Part shown: one piece after another, positions 8,039-16,804 of the stretch | Position numbering within the stretch: position 1 is the stretch's first letter | How the letters are laid out: every line of letters begins with the position of its first letter | Assembly: GCA_903860975.1 (NCBI GenBank) | Contig: CAIOSI010000037.1 | Span: 114,853 to 178,852, forward strand | Source of the DNA: an uncultured Alphaproteobacteria bacterium | GTDB lineage: Bacteria; Pseudomonadota; Alphaproteobacteria; Caulobacterales; Caulobacteraceae | DNA: 64,000 nt | Reading direction: 5' to 3' | The notes under the pieces: model-generated | The model's input: the letters and a program-made list of their open reading frames with translations, nothing else | The model's database searches: none | What the model was told of the DNA's origin: nothing | Program-made: the position numbers and the translations under genes

Positions 8039-8593
8039 GTGCGACTGTTCCACTTCAGCGACGATCCGGCGATCGCCCGCTTCGAGCCCAGGCCGGTCGC
8101 CAGACCGTCCCTGCGCCCGGCCGGCCAAGATTGGCTGAACGGCCCGCTGGTCTGGGCCATCGATGAGCCGCACCACCCGATGTATCTGTTCCCGCGGGAC
8201 TGTCCGCGAATCCTGCTGTGGCCGCGCAATGACACCACCGCCGAGGACCAGGACAGATGGTTCGGAGACCGTGCCTGCAGGATGATCGCCCATATCGAAT
8301 GGGCCTGGCTCGACCGGCTGCAGCGCACGACCCTCTATTGCTACGAGCTGGCGCAGGACGGGTTTGAGTCCCTCGACGACGCGGGCATGTGGATCTCACG
8401 CCAGGCGGCATCGCCAGTGGGTATGGAGGCCATCACCGACCTACCCGCCGCGCTGCGGGCACAGGACGTCGAACTGCGGATCATGGAGAGCCTGACGCCC
8501 ATGCGCGATGTCTGGTCGACGTCGCTCCACGTGAGCGGCATCCGACTTCGCAACGCCCTGGATTGGGCCACACCGACCGCCCAGAGCCAGTGA
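8039..8593 (+). CDS. DUF6886-like protein of unknown function
   Basis: A protein of about 184 residues starting at GTG 8039 (RLFHFSDDPAIARFEPRPV). Strongly family-like segments are GPLVWAIDEPHHPMYLFPRD (about 36-55), CPRILLWP and the C-terminal ELRIMESLTPMRDVW. From memory this layout fits DUF6886, found scattered in bacteria without known function. There is no signal peptide or membrane segment. The start is set by similarity: the frame is open further upstream, but that part overlaps the small gene at 7849-8028 in another frame. It could be the last gene of the phnM-EEP-ABC transcript. Confidence 0.72.
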   Translation: MRLFHFSDDPAIARFEPRPVARPSLRPAGQDWLNGPLVWAIDEPHHPMYLFPRDCPRILLWPRNDTTAEDQDRWFGDRACRMIAHIEWAWLDRLQRTTLYCYELAQDGFESLDDAGMWISRQAASPVGMEAITDLPAALRAQDVELRIMESLTPMRDVWSTSLHVSGIRLRNALDWATPTAQSQ

Positions 8594-8649
8594 GAATTCT
8601 GTCACGGGACCGAGCTAAAGCCGGGATCAACTCAATCGAGCGGTTCATC

Positions 8650-8823
8650 ATGCGCCACGGCGAACTCACCCTTGAACAGATGCTTTCCGACGTCATCGTT
8701 CAACTCGTCATGCGTCGTGATGGCGTGACGGAGTCTGAGGTTCGTGAGCTGATGGCCAGCGTGGCACGTCACCGAGCCGCCACTTCCGAAGATGGGCAAT
8801 ACGTTCTGCCGGTTGCGGCCTGA
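8650..8823 (+). CDS. Short hypothetical protein (57 aa)
   Basis: A 57-residue protein from ATG 8650 with an amphipathic helical centre (LTLEQMLSDVIVQLVMRRDG, then VTESEVRELMASVARHR). The pattern resembles small soluble helical proteins common in Caulobacterales, but no family is recognised. It stands alone between the DUF6886 gene and the phosphatase-like gene, with a modest GAG-type ribosome site. Composition and codon use match the surroundings. Confidence 0.55.
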   Translation: MRHGELTLEQMLSDVIVQLVMRRDGVTESEVRELMASVARHRAATSEDGQYVLPVAA

Positions 8824-8905
8824 TACCGGCCACAGGTGTCTGGTTGCGCCACCTTAGGACTGCGGATGCGGCTCTTGTCGCACGTCACATGAAGGATACT
8901 TGAAG

Positions 8906-9973
8906 ATGCGCAGCAGGATTGCGGGACTACTCGCGCTGACGCTATCCCTCGCGGCCACTCAGGGAGCGCTTGCTGGCATCGTCAGCGCTCCCCTCGTGGA
9001 ACGCGTGGCGCCCGACAAAGTGGTTGTTACCTGGACCGACCAAGACGCTGTCGACGTCTATTTGGCAGAGCAACCCAACCGACCGCTCAAACTGGCCAAG
9101 CGGGTGTCTGCGGGAGATCGCAACCATCGTTTCGAGAAAGTGGTTTCACCTGATTCACGGCCGTACTTTACGCTGCGGGATTCCATAACCGGACGCAGCG
9201 TCCAGGTAGCCGAACGCCTGGTGCCCCTGGAACAGGGTTCGAATTTTCGAGATATCGGAGGATATCCCGGCTTTGGGGGCAAACACGTACGGTGGGGGCT
9301 GATCTATCGCTCCGGTGCCAGCCCGATGCTGACCGACGCCGACGTCCGGCGCGTGCAAGGCCTGGTCAGTGACATGGTCGATCTGCGTTCCAGCGAAGAA
9401 CGTTTGCTCGCACCGACTCGTGTGTTTGGCGTGAATTACGCCGCCGTCGGCTATCCTATGACGAGCATTACGAACCTGACGTCTACGCCCACGGGCCCCT
9501 TGAATATGGGCAACCTGTATCGCAGGTTCCCGACGCTGCTAGCACCGCAGCTGAAGATCATCTTCAGCAAGCTGATCGTGAACCAGGGTGCGCTCGTCTT
9601 CAATTGCTCGGCCGGCCAGGATCGCACAGGTTTCGCCACGGCCATGATCCTGAGCGCGCTCGGAGTGCCGCGCGATGTCATTCTGAGCGACTATCATTTG
9701 TCGACCACCTATCGACGACCGCAATACGAAATGCCGCGCTTGGAGGCAGCCACCCAGGCCGCCAACCCGGTGGCCGGGTACTTCGCCAACAACCAGAAGG
9801 ACCCGAGCGTTTCGGCACCTCGTCCCCTCTATGACGCTAACCATCGGGCGTTTCTCGAATCCGCGTTTGACGAGATCGAAGCCAAGTGGGGCACGGTGGA
9901 CAACTATCTGGCGAAGGAGATCGGCATAGGCCCGGCTCAAGTTGCCCGTCTGCGCGCCATCTATCTGCAATAG
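8906..9973 (+). CDS. Exported tyrosine-phosphatase-like protein (Y_phosphatase3 type)
   Basis: A 355-residue protein with a clear signal peptide (RIAGLLALTLSLAATQGALA). About 25-110 is a beta-rich N-terminal domain; from about 112 (GSNFRDIGGYP) it follows the secreted tyrosine/phosphoinositide phosphatase family, with the P-loop FNCSAGQDRTG near 231-241. Cys, Arg and the loop glycine are present, but the usual His before the Cys is Asn. ATG 8906 is preferred over TTG 8900 because GAAGGA sits 9 bases upstream. Acts in the periplasm or outside; substrate unknown. Confidence 0.85.
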   Translation: MRSRIAGLLALTLSLAATQGALAGIVSAPLVERVAPDKVVVTWTDQDAVDVYLAEQPNRPLKLAKRVSAGDRNHRFEKVVSPDSRPYFTLRDSITGRSVQVAERLVPLEQGSNFRDIGGYPGFGGKHVRWGLIYRSGASPMLTDADVRRVQGLVSDMVDLRSSEERLLAPTRVFGVNYAAVGYPMTSITNLTSTPTGPLNMGNLYRRFPTLLAPQLKIIFSKLIVNQGALVFNCSAGQDRTGFATAMILSALGVPRDVILSDYHLSTTYRRPQYEMPRLEAATQAANPVAGYFANNQKDPSVSAPRPLYDANHRAFLESAFDEIEAKWGTVDNYLAKEIGIGPAQVARLRAIYLQ

Positions 9974-10021
9974 GGAGTCTGCTGCCGCCAGCGCCCCGAT
10001 GTCGTCTAGGAGGGATCACAA

Positions 10022-10411
10022 TTGGTCCAGATCACAGGGGTCGCTGCCCAATTCTTCGTCAATGACGTGATCGAGAGCACAGCATATTACCGAAAAGTGC
10101 CGGGCTTCCACTTTGACCGGTTCTTTGGCGATCCGCCGGCCTTCGTCGCGGCGGACCGGGGGGCGGCGAAGCTGCTGCTCAAAAACGTGCCCGAAGACCG
10201 AAATCCGCTGATGTCGAACAGCGCCGCCACAGGCGGTTTTACCGATGTCTATATCAACAGCGACGACGTGATGGCGCTCGCTGGGTAGCTTCGGGCCAAA
10301 GGCGCCGAAATCGTCGTCGAACCGACCAACCGGCCGATCTACAACAGGCGGGAACTCCACGTGCGCGGCTGCAACGGCTGGGTGCTGTGCTTCGGACAGT
10401 TGATGGATTGA
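10022..10411 (+). pseudogene. VOC/glyoxalase-superfamily gene with one internal TAG
   Basis: A TTG start at 10022 with a strong ribosome site (AGGAGGG, 10008-10014) opens a glyoxalase-like frame (ITGVAAQFFVNDVIESTAYY, GFHFDRFFGDPPAF). The frame meets TAG at 10286-10288, yet continues in the same frame with family-typical sequence (LRAKGAEIVVEPTNRP, then VRGCNGWVLCFGQ) to a TGA at 10409-10411. The full frame would give 129 codons, the normal VOC length. A single C-to-T or G-to-T type change would explain it, so it is a recent nonsense pseudogene, or a sequencing error. Confidence 0.78.
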
Positions 10412-10520
10412 TGCACTCGTCGGAGTGTCCACCGCCACACTCCGGCGCGGTTGCCGATGTCCGCCGTCCGGTCGCCACTTTTGTACCTGCCTGGCGCTGC
10501 CCAGCAAGCCGATCGCGCGC

Positions 10521-10815
10521 TAGGGTAGGTTCCACGACGGTGCCCATGACCCGAGGCAGGATGTCTTTCGAGCGCACGCCTTGATTGCGATCTTGCCGCC
10601 AAGTTACGGCAAGGCGCTGACGGCGGGCGGCATTGCGACCCATGGCTTGCAGGGCCTATTCTACGAGCCCGACCTCGGGCGTATCCACGGCCTGAACGAA
10701 CGGATCGGCACCAGCTCGCTCTATTAGAGCCGAGACTTCCTCTAAAAACTGGTCAAGATCTACGCTGACCAACCCGAGGGTGGCGCACGGCGCGCTCCAC
10801 GGCTCGCGAAAAGTA
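10521..10815 (+). pseudogene. Decayed gene remnant upstream of the phosphotriesterase gene
   Basis: One + strand frame reads like real protein over about 280 bases: RAHALIAILPPSYGKALTAG, then THGLQGLFYEPDLGRIHG, NERIGTSSLY, a TAG, SRDFL, a TAA, and KLVKIYADQPEGGA. Two stops break an otherwise coherent C-terminal domain, and the frame upstream (10387-10584) looks shifted. I do not recognise the family. With the neighbouring broken glyoxalase gene it shows that this stretch is decaying. The rest of 10412-10828 holds no intact gene that I can support. Confidence 0.5.
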
Positions 10816-10828
10816 AAAAGGGTAAACC

Positions 10829-11956
10829 ATGCCGAAGCTTGACCCAACGCGACGCCAGGCCCTCAAGGGCATGGGCGCAGGCGCGTTAGCCGCAACGGCC
10901 CTGCCCCGACTTGCAACCGCCGATCCCGAGTTCCCACCCGGCTCGGTGATCCGCACCTTGTCAAAGGATTATGCGCCGTCGGAACTGGCGGGCGGCGCGA
11001 CCCTTTTCCACGAACATATGTCGCTGCGAAATGGCTTCATGGTCGACTGGATGCGTTACGCTGGGGAGACAAGGACTGCAAACCAGGCTCCCGGGACACC
11101 GGCAAGGCCCCCCGCCGGTGCCGGCGCCGGCGCGCCAACTGCGGCTCCGAATTTCCTCGTCGATGAGGATTTGATGGCCGACGAAATGGCTATCGCCAAA
11201 CGTGAAGGCATCGGCTGCATCGTCGACGCCGGCCATCCAGATATGGGTCGAGATGTCGGCTTCCTACGCCGCATCTCGCAGCGTTCTGGCCTGCCAATCG
11301 TCGCCAGTGCGGGCTTCTACACTCAGCCCTTCTATCCCAAGGACCTCGGTGCCTGGAGCGAGGACCGGGTCTTCGAAGAGGTCATGCAGCAGGTGCGCGC
11401 CAACCCGACAGGCGCCCTGGGAGAGATCGGCTCGTGGGATTACATCACGAAAGACGAGCGCAAGGTCTTCCGCGCCATCGCCCGGGTGCACAAGGCCAGC
11501 AACATACCGATCTTCACCCATACGGGAATTCCGGGTAAATCGGCGCTTGAACAGCTGGATATCCTCGAAGATGGCGGCGTTGATCCCCATCGCGTTGTCA
11601 TTGGCCACCTGGGCAACCTGGTCGATGCCAGTGCTGAGATCCAGCGGGCCATCATCCGCCGCGGGGCCTACATTGGCATCGATCGGCAAGGCGGCGGCGG
11701 CGACGCGCAGGTGGTTCCGATGATCGCCTCCCTGATCGCCCAGGGTTATGCTGACCATCTGATGTTCTCGTCCGACTTATCCAGTCCTCGCGAGATTAAG
11801 CGCAACAATCCAACCGGCGGCTACGCCAAAACCCTGACGGTCTTCGTGCCGAAGCTGAAGGCGGCCGGCGCAAGTGACGTCGACCTACACAAGATCATGT
11901 ACGACAACCCCCGGCGTTTTCTGGCTTTCGTACCGAAGATCAAGCGCACGACCTGA
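10829..11956 (+). CDS. Tat-exported phosphotriesterase-family metallohydrolase
   Basis: A 375-residue protein with a twin-arginine signal (PTRRQALKGMGAGALAATAL). The amidohydrolase barrel of the phosphotriesterase family is visible: FHEHMS (about 60), the bridging-residue segment GALGEIGSWD (about 196), FTHTG (about 230), GHLGN (about 258) and FSSDLSSP (about 313). The bridge is Glu, not the carboxylated Lys of classical phosphotriesterase, as in several PTE-related lactonases. A Pro/Ala/Gly-rich insert lies at about 88-108. Probably a periplasmic esterase or lactonase; substrate unknown. Confidence 0.84.
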   Translation: MPKLDPTRRQALKGMGAGALAATALPRLATADPEFPPGSVIRTLSKDYAPSELAGGATLFHEHMSLRNGFMVDWMRYAGETRTANQAPGTPARPPAGAGAGAPTAAPNFLVDEDLMADEMAIAKREGIGCIVDAGHPDMGRDVGFLRRISQRSGLPIVASAGFYTQPFYPKDLGAWSEDRVFEEVMQQVRANPTGALGEIGSWDYITKDERKVFRAIARVHKASNIPIFTHTGIPGKSALEQLDILEDGGVDPHRVVIGHLGNLVDASAEIQRAIIRRGAYIGIDRQGGGGDAQVVPMIASLIAQGYADHLMFSSDLSSPREIKRNNPTGGYAKTLTVFVPKLKAAGASDVDLHKIMYDNPRRFLAFVPKIKRTT

Positions 11957-11969
11957 GAGCCTGTAAATC

Positions 11970-11994
11970 TGCCGGGCTAGTCTCCGGTTTTTTT
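11970..11994 (+). terminator. Possible terminator after the phosphotriesterase gene
   Basis: A short CCGG...CCGG hairpin is followed by seven T (11988-11994) on the + strand, 14 bases past the phosphotriesterase stop. It overlaps the 3' end of the convergent M14 peptidase gene. The stem is only 4-5 pairs, so support is moderate. Confidence 0.4.
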
Positions 11995-14943
11995 AATATC
12001 GCCCGTCTTGGTTTCGTCTTTCTTTGGCTCCGGCTTGGGCGGTGTTCCCGCGTCAAGATGGTCCCAATTGAGGATCGCGTTGAAACCCAGGAAGTAGCTG
12101 CCCTGGGTTTGCCAGCGCCAGTAGGGCCGCAAGCCGAACAAAACCATATGGCCCTTGCCATCCGGCACGTCGACGATCAGCGCCTTTCGGGTCAGTGTGC
12201 TTGCGCCTTCCAGCATGCCGCTGAGCAGTATGGTGTCGGCCTGAGCGGGGAACTGCATGACCGTGCGTGGCCGCTGCGTGGGTTCAGCACCACCCTGACG
12301 CGAAGCCGGCGGAGCCGTCTCGATCGGCGCCATGGGTTCGGCGGCGGATTTTGTCGTCGGCTCCGGGGTCGGCCAGGGCGAGGTATGGCCAGCTGTAGCG
12401 TTGGGCGTAATGTTTTGAGCCAGCCGTCCGCCAGTTCCTCCCTGAGCGCCGCCACCACCGAAACCCTGCCCGGGTAAGGCCACAGTGATCACCGGCGCGT
12501 CGGAAAAATAGATCGGCAACTCCTTGCCGACATAGCCATAGGCGATCGGACTGGCCTGGTCGGCGAAGACGCCACGCATGATCGCGCCCTTGGTATAGAG
12601 CTCTGGCGGCACAGCCGTCGTCACACCGGCGGCAACGCCGTAGTTGGCCAGCATATCGACGGTCGAGCCATCACCGATCAGCGTACCGCCGGCCTCTACG
12701 AACTTCTTGAGTTCGGCCAGGCCATCGACACCTAAACCGCCCCGGATGTCGTCGGCAGAATCTAAAATACCGAGGTTCGGCGTAAGTTCGGTCTTTTTGT
12801 ACGGGATTGGGGTATCGCCGTTCATCGCCACGCCCACCACCTGGTCACGCGCGCTCGACCCCACGGTTGGGTAGATGATGACGTCGAACTTCTTCCGCAG
12901 ATCGCCTGCCCGCGCCTTGGTGTCAGCAAGGTAGGTATAGGGTACGCCATAATGATCGAGCGCGGCGCGCCACCAGCCCTCGTCCTGCGTGCGCAGCCAA
13001 GAGTGCAGGTAGCCGATCCGCGGAATGCTCAGCGCATGGGCCTTGACGCTCGGCGTCTCTTCGACGGCCTGGCCTGAGAGACCCAGGTCCGCGACAGCCT
13101 TCTCCACAACGGCGCGCGGCGCGTCGGGGATGATGAATGTCCCGGCCGCGTAGTGTTTGCCGCCTGCCTCGAATGGCTCTTCAGCCGCCAGCATCTTCAC
13201 GTCCTTCAACCGGAAGCGGAAGGAAACGAGTTCATTGTCGCCGGTGTGATTGACGAGCATCGTGCGGCCCTTGCCGCTTATCGCGCCCTTCGCTGCCACG
13301 TCAGCGATCAACAGCGTCATTGGCTGCTTCAGCACCGCAGGGTCATGCACGGTCTTCAGCGAGACGTTGCGCATGTATTGCATCGTCCAGCCTGTATCAT
13401 CGTAGGGCCTGGGATTGGCAGCCGGGTAATTTTGGACGCTAAAGTAGAGGTCGGCGAGCGTCCGGTAAGGCTGGTCGGCGCGGATCACATAGTCGCCCGC
13501 GGCGACCTTGACCCCGCCTGCGCTAAAGGCCGCATCGGCCGTTGAAACTTCCAGTCCCTGGCGGCGAACGTCGTTGATCATGTCGGCGACATTCAGCTTC
13601 GCGGCTTGGTCGGCTGGAACCACCCAGGCGTTGACGGCGCCTGTCTTCCCGCCATCAACGGCGTGCTGGCTCTTGACCCAGTAATTCTCGAGATAAAGTT
13701 CGTGATCCTTGGCGACGCGATCCAACGCAAAAAGAAGCGCCGATTCTTGGATGTTGGTGTTGTTGCGCGGGCCCCAGTCGACCGTCGGCAGCGGCGGGTT
13801 GGGACGGTACCACTCACGGCTGGTCACCGTCGGGCCAAGCTTCAGGTCTTTCTGGACGTCCGGACCATAGCTCTGCACCTCATAAAATCGGCCGAACGAG
13901 TTGTGTGCGTTGGCGATCCAGAACAGGTAGTTCGGCACCCAGCCGTCGTAATAGCCGTAGGTGAAAACCCCCGGGACCTTGCGCTTGGCCATCTCTGTGA
14001 CTTCAGTCTGGGCCAACAGCCACCATTCCTGCGACTGCACGGGGTCTAGCGAAGGATTGTAGGGGCCGGTGCCTGTGGAGACGTAGAGATAGGACTGCGC
14101 CTCGTGCAGGTCGTGCAAGATCGTGGGATGCCATTCAAGCACGCCGCGGGTGATGTTCTGGGTGAGCTTCAGGTACTGGCCCATGCCATCGCGATTGTTG
14201 TCGTGCGCGACGTACTTTCCCCAATAGACCAGGGGTGGCTTCGGCTTGCCGGTCTTTTTACCGTAGTAGTAGGTGTCGACGATCTTCTCACGACCATCCA
14301 CCTCGACGACGGGTGTGATGAAGGTAATCACATTGTTGCGGACGTTCTGGACGAGCGGGGTTTCTTCCACGGCAAGACGATACGCCAGCTCGATGAGCAT
14401 TTCCGGACCACCGGTCTCAGGCGAGTGGATGCCGCTGGTGATCCAGTAGATCGGCTTGGCGGACTTGATCGCAGCCTTTGCTTGTTCCGGCGTGGTCTTG
14501 CGCGGATCGCCTAACGCGGCCAGAGCGGCCTTGTTGCTATCGAGGTTTTTGAGCGTCTCTTCGTCGGCGATGGCGATCACCACCTGATCTCGCCCTTCTT
14601 CTGTGGTCCCCAGCTTCCAGAATTTCACCCGCGGTGAGGTCTTGGCCAGCTCCTGGTAGTAGCGCTCGATATCTTTGGCGTAGGTCAGCTCGCCTGGCGT
14701 TCCGGGAATGCGACCAAAGAATTTCAGAGGCGACGGCACGGTTTCCGACGCCGGCATGTGGTCGACCAACTCCGTCGTGAAGCGCGGATCGACCAGGTGC
14801 TTTTTGATGAGAGAGGTGTAGGCCTCATCCAGCCTCTGCGCAGGTGCCACTTCCGCCGCAGCGCTTTTCGAAAGCGGGGCCGACACTAGGAGGCCAAAAA
14901 TCGCCAGCGCTACCGCGCTTGCCAAACGCCCAAATTCTCTCAC
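11977..14943 (-). CDS. Large exported M14-family zinc carboxypeptidase-like protein
   Basis: A 988-residue protein with a signal peptide (LASAVALAIFGLLVSAPLSK) and an M14 domain at about 80-400. The zinc motif HSPE is in ITSGIHSPETGGPEMLIELA (about 167-186), and the second His in ILHDLHEAQSYLY (about 278). The long C-terminal part includes a region like a ThuA/glutamine-amidotransferase fold (YLADTKARAGDLRKKFDVII) and a Pro/Gln/Thr-rich linker. Such long M14 proteins of aquatic alphaproteobacteria digest peptides outside the cytoplasm. The start is GTG 14943 with a G-rich ribosome site. Convergent with the phosphotriesterase gene. Confidence 0.85.
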   Translation of the reverse strand: MREFGRLASAVALAIFGLLVSAPLSKSAAAEVAPAQRLDEAYTSLIKKHLVDPRFTTELVDHMPASETVPSPLKFFGRIPGTPGELTYAKDIERYYQELAKTSPRVKFWKLGTTEEGRDQVVIAIADEETLKNLDSNKAALAALGDPRKTTPEQAKAAIKSAKPIYWITSGIHSPETGGPEMLIELAYRLAVEETPLVQNVRNNVITFITPVVEVDGREKIVDTYYYGKKTGKPKPPLVYWGKYVAHDNNRDGMGQYLKLTQNITRGVLEWHPTILHDLHEAQSYLYVSTGTGPYNPSLDPVQSQEWWLLAQTEVTEMAKRKVPGVFTYGYYDGWVPNYLFWIANAHNSFGRFYEVQSYGPDVQKDLKLGPTVTSREWYRPNPPLPTVDWGPRNNTNIQESALLFALDRVAKDHELYLENYWVKSQHAVDGGKTGAVNAWVVPADQAAKLNVADMINDVRRQGLEVSTADAAFSAGGVKVAAGDYVIRADQPYRTLADLYFSVQNYPAANPRPYDDTGWTMQYMRNVSLKTVHDPAVLKQPMTLLIADVAAKGAISGKGRTMLVNHTGDNELVSFRFRLKDVKMLAAEEPFEAGGKHYAAGTFIIPDAPRAVVEKAVADLGLSGQAVEETPSVKAHALSIPRIGYLHSWLRTQDEGWWRAALDHYGVPYTYLADTKARAGDLRKKFDVIIYPTVGSSARDQVVGVAMNGDTPIPYKKTELTPNLGILDSADDIRGGLGVDGLAELKKFVEAGGTLIGDGSTVDMLANYGVAAGVTTAVPPELYTKGAIMRGVFADQASPIAYGYVGKELPIYFSDAPVITVALPGQGFGGGGAQGGTGGRLAQNITPNATAGHTSPWPTPEPTTKSAAEPMAPIETAPPASRQGGAEPTQRPRTVMQFPAQADTILLSGMLEGASTLTRKALIVDVPDGKGHMVLFGLRPYWRWQTQGSYFLGFNAILNWDHLDAGTPPKPEPKKDETKTGDIKKTGD

Positions 14944-15098
14944 GCCGTTCGCCCCCAGGCTTCTTTAAGAGGGGACGAGCCGACCTAAGGCGATCGCCGC
15001 CAAGGTATAATATCGCCGCTCATCCCGATCCTGCATTGAGCGACGTCGCTGCCGATGCGCAAGTGGTGCCGTCATCGAAGTGCCTATCGACTGCAGAT

Positions 15099-15875
15099 TC
15101 AGATCCCGGCGTACCAGGACCAGCCGTTCTGAATGTTCCCCTTCTTCCCGAAGTCGTCAAACTTCTCGACCACTTCGATGCGCCGCAGAAACTTGATGCT
15201 CTTGTAGCCGAGCTGAGTCTCGACCCGAACGCGAGCTGGGGCACCATGACCTGGCGGCAGGTCACGGCCGTTCATGCCGTAAGCCAGGATCGTCTGGGGG
15301 TGCAATGCGTCGACAAGGTCAATGTTATCGACGACTTCGTCATAGGCATGGAAGTTCACGTAGCGAGCGTTTGGCAGCATGCCGGCTGCGCTCAACAGGG
15401 CCGCGAGCGGCGCCCCCGTCCATTCGGCGATGGCAGACCAGCCCTCCTCGCAGGTGTGGCGGGTGATCTGGGTGCGGGCGGGCAGCGCTTTGAGATCCGC
15501 TAGGGAATAGGCGCCGGGCCGGGCCACGAGGCCTGCAACCTCTAGGCGCCAGCCAGCGAAGTCATCTTTGCGCAGCCGATCATAGGCTTCGCCGAATTCG
15601 GTGCTGAAGCCGGGCTCCTTGGCGTTGCCTGGGTTGGTCGTGCCTATGGCCGGCATCGAGGTGATATCGGCGTGGTCGAATTGGCGCACGAGCGCGTTTC
15701 GCGGCAACAGCATGCGCTGCGCGCGGTAGGTGAAGTCGTCGCCAATCCGCAGGATGTTTCCGTAGGTGGGAGGAAGCTCGTCGGAGCATCCAGCAAGAGC
15801 CAGACCTCCGAGGGTTGCGATGCCGCCGACCAAGGCGCGCCGAGGCAACAGGAGATCGTTCCGAGCCATGTTCAT
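15099..15875 (-). CDS. Sulfite-oxidase-like (MsrP/YedY-type) molybdopterin lipoprotein
   Basis: A 258-residue protein whose start has a twin-arginine-like RR and a lipobox (LALAGCSDE), so it is probably an exported lipoprotein. The oxidoreductase molybdopterin domain covers about 75-240, with the Mo-ligand Cys in RHTCEEGWSAIAEWTG (about 142) and the tail YKSIKFLRRIEVVEKFDD. MsrP-type enzymes reduce methionine sulfoxide or other S/N-oxides using electrons from a membrane haem protein. Its ATG overlaps the stop of the cytochrome b561 gene (ATGA), so the two are coupled; that gene is the likely electron partner. Confidence 0.85.
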   Translation of the reverse strand: MNMARNDLLLPRRALVGGIATLGGLALAGCSDELPPTYGNILRIGDDFTYRAQRMLLPRNALVRQFDHADITSMPAIGTTNPGNAKEPGFSTEFGEAYDRLRKDDFAGWRLEVAGLVARPGAYSLADLKALPARTQITRHTCEEGWSAIAEWTGAPLAALLSAAGMLPNARYVNFHAYDEVVDNIDLVDALHPQTILAYGMNGRDLPPGHGAPARVRVETQLGYKSIKFLRRIEVVEKFDDFGKKGNIQNGWSWYAGI

Positions 15876-16639
15876 TTCCCCCAGCTCATTGCGCGCATCT
15901 GGCGACCGAACCCCGACAGGAAGACCATCAGGACGTGGACGATTAGAAAAAGGGCGATAAGGCAGAGAAAGACAAAGTGAATGGTTCTCGCCGACTGGGT
16001 CCCGCCAAAGAGGCCAGGTAGCCAAGGCCAACCCGCGGCGACTGCCGGCGACATCGACAGGCCGGTGAGCACCATGACGGGTAAGGCGATAAAGACGACC
16101 CCTAAATAGGCAAGCTTCTGCAAAACGCCGTAGGGAGGCCCTCCTTTGGCGGGCGTGATGCGCAACACGAGGTGGTCGCGGACATAGCTCCAAAAAGCCT
16201 TTGCATGGAGTTCCTCACCTTTCGGCAGCAGGTCACGGCGCAAATGACCGGTGAAGAGACTTGCGGCGCCAAAGATTGCCAGCGCCGCGACCAACAGCCA
16301 GGCGACCAGGAAATGCAGGCTGCGCGCCCAACCATTCTGGTTGAAGATATCGTATGTGCGGACTTGGCTGACGGCTCCCTTCGGGTCGTCAAAGAACGCG
16401 ATCGCAGCGTCCCATCCGGAGTGGCGATAGTTGCGGCCGAGCGGAAGCTCGATCAGCGGCTTGGTCAGGTCATTGCCAGACCAGCCCCAGTATAGCCTGG
16501 GATGAGCCATCAGGATGACGACCCCGGAATAGGCCAAGGTGAGCACGACGACCACGATCAGCCAGTGGACAAGGCGCACCCAAGGCGCATGGCCCCGGCT
16601 GGCGCTACCGGCCAATGGACGAATTGGCGTCTCTGACAT
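15872..16639 (-). CDS. Cytochrome b561-family membrane protein
   Basis: A 255-residue membrane protein with four hydrophobic helices. Haem-ligand His are visible in WVRLVHWLIVVVV (helix 1), SLHFLVAWLLVAAL and the last helix pair (TIHFVFLCLIALFLIVHVLM). The family shuttles electrons between quinone and a periplasmic partner. The gene lies between the molybdenum hydroxylase pair upstream (165 bases) and the MsrP-like gene downstream (4-base overlap), which argues that it serves at least the latter. The 166-base gap upstream holds no gene. Confidence 0.88.
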   Translation of the reverse strand: MSETPIRPLAGSASRGHAPWVRLVHWLIVVVVLTLAYSGVVILMAHPRLYWGWSGNDLTKPLIELPLGRNYRHSGWDAAIAFFDDPKGAVSQVRTYDIFNQNGWARSLHFLVAWLLVAALAIFGAASLFTGHLRRDLLPKGEELHAKAFWSYVRDHLVLRITPAKGGPPYGVLQKLAYLGVVFIALPVMVLTGLSMSPAVAAGWPWLPGLFGGTQSARTIHFVFLCLIALFLIVHVLMVFLSGFGRQMRAMSWGK

Positions 16640-16804
16640 TCAGTCCCCCGAATGGTTGCCGCCAGCAAAGCTGACACGACGCGCACCGATATCGTCTTGC
16701 CAATGTACCGGCGGGCAAAACACGATCTACATCCGACAGCCAGGGTCGGGGATGTCCGAGCCGCGGCGTAGGTTCTCTGACCTCCGAACGCGTCCGCCTT
16801 GAAA

